Assembly (NCBI GenBank): GCA_001897995.1
Contig: MKRV01000283.1
Span: forward strand, 31,291 to 89,776
Reading direction: 5' to 3'
DNA length: 58,486 nucleotides
Source: Alphaproteobacteria bacterium 65-37
GTDB lineage: Bacteria > Pseudomonadota > Alphaproteobacteria > Reyranellales > Reyranellaceae
Shown: positions 58,482 to 58,486 of the stretch, in pieces
How positions within the stretch are numbered: the stretch's first letter is position 1
Layout of the letters: the number at the start of each line of letters is the position of its first letter
Notes under the pieces: generated by a model
Told to the model about the DNA's origin: nothing
Seen by the model: only the letters and a program-made list of their open reading frames with translations
Database searches by the model: none
Translations under genes and position numbers: made by a program

Positions 58482-58486
58482 AGATC

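Overview
The window comes from the chromosome of a high-GC alphaproteobacterium. Gene density is high, start and stop codons often overlap as ATGA, and there are several orphan tripartite-tricarboxylate (Bug/TctC) binding proteins, TRAP and Liv transporters, CoA-ester enzymes and a giant cyclic beta-1,2-glucan synthase. This suggests a metabolically versatile soil or freshwater heterotroph of the Hyphomicrobiales/Rhodospirillales type. The genus is not decided by anything I can see; a Reyranella- or Bradyrhizobium-like bacterium would fit.

Left end (1-2889): a truncated cupin gene on the minus strand, then a compact plus-strand operon. It encodes a short exported peptide with nine Trp-x-Asn motifs, a radical SAM/SPASM maturase of the GrrM type, and a Pro/Gln-rich exported partner with a CxxC pair. 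This looks like a cyclophane-forming RiPP locus and is the most interesting system in the window. From 2.9 to 9.4 kb follow a DUF4239 membrane protein, an ethanolamine-type APC permease, an M23 peptidase with an unusual insertion, and small proteins.

9.4-24.5 kb is transport and CoA metabolism: an iron-type ABC operon with two tandem paralogous binding proteins, an enoyl-CoA hydratase/CaiB pair, an alpha/beta hydrolase, an SDR without the usual catalytic Ser and Tyr, three Bug proteins, and a TRAP system whose binding protein faces its permeases. 24.8-33.9 kb holds a CocE-type hydrolase, an aldehyde dehydrogenase next to a fused OHCU decarboxylase/HIU hydrolase (uric acid to allantoin), and a complete LivKHMGF transporter.

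34-45.3 kb holds a transglutaminase-like protein, two overlapping membrane adenylate/guanylate cyclases, an AhpD-like protein, an acyl-CoA dehydrogenase with desulfinase-like active-site residues, and a divergent GNAT-Rrf2 / boxC-boxB locus for aerobic benzoyl-CoA degradation. An AT-rich control region with phased AAGTA repeats lies between its two arms.

45.3-58.5 kb is looser and less GC-rich: two very small putative membrane proteins, a GroEL paralogue without groES or a GGM tail, an 8.5-kb cyclic glucan synthase gene, and a protein with a 48-residue nearly all-acidic block. Palindromic interspersed elements sit in many intergenic gaps. No tRNA, rRNA, insertion sequence or CRISPR array was recognised.
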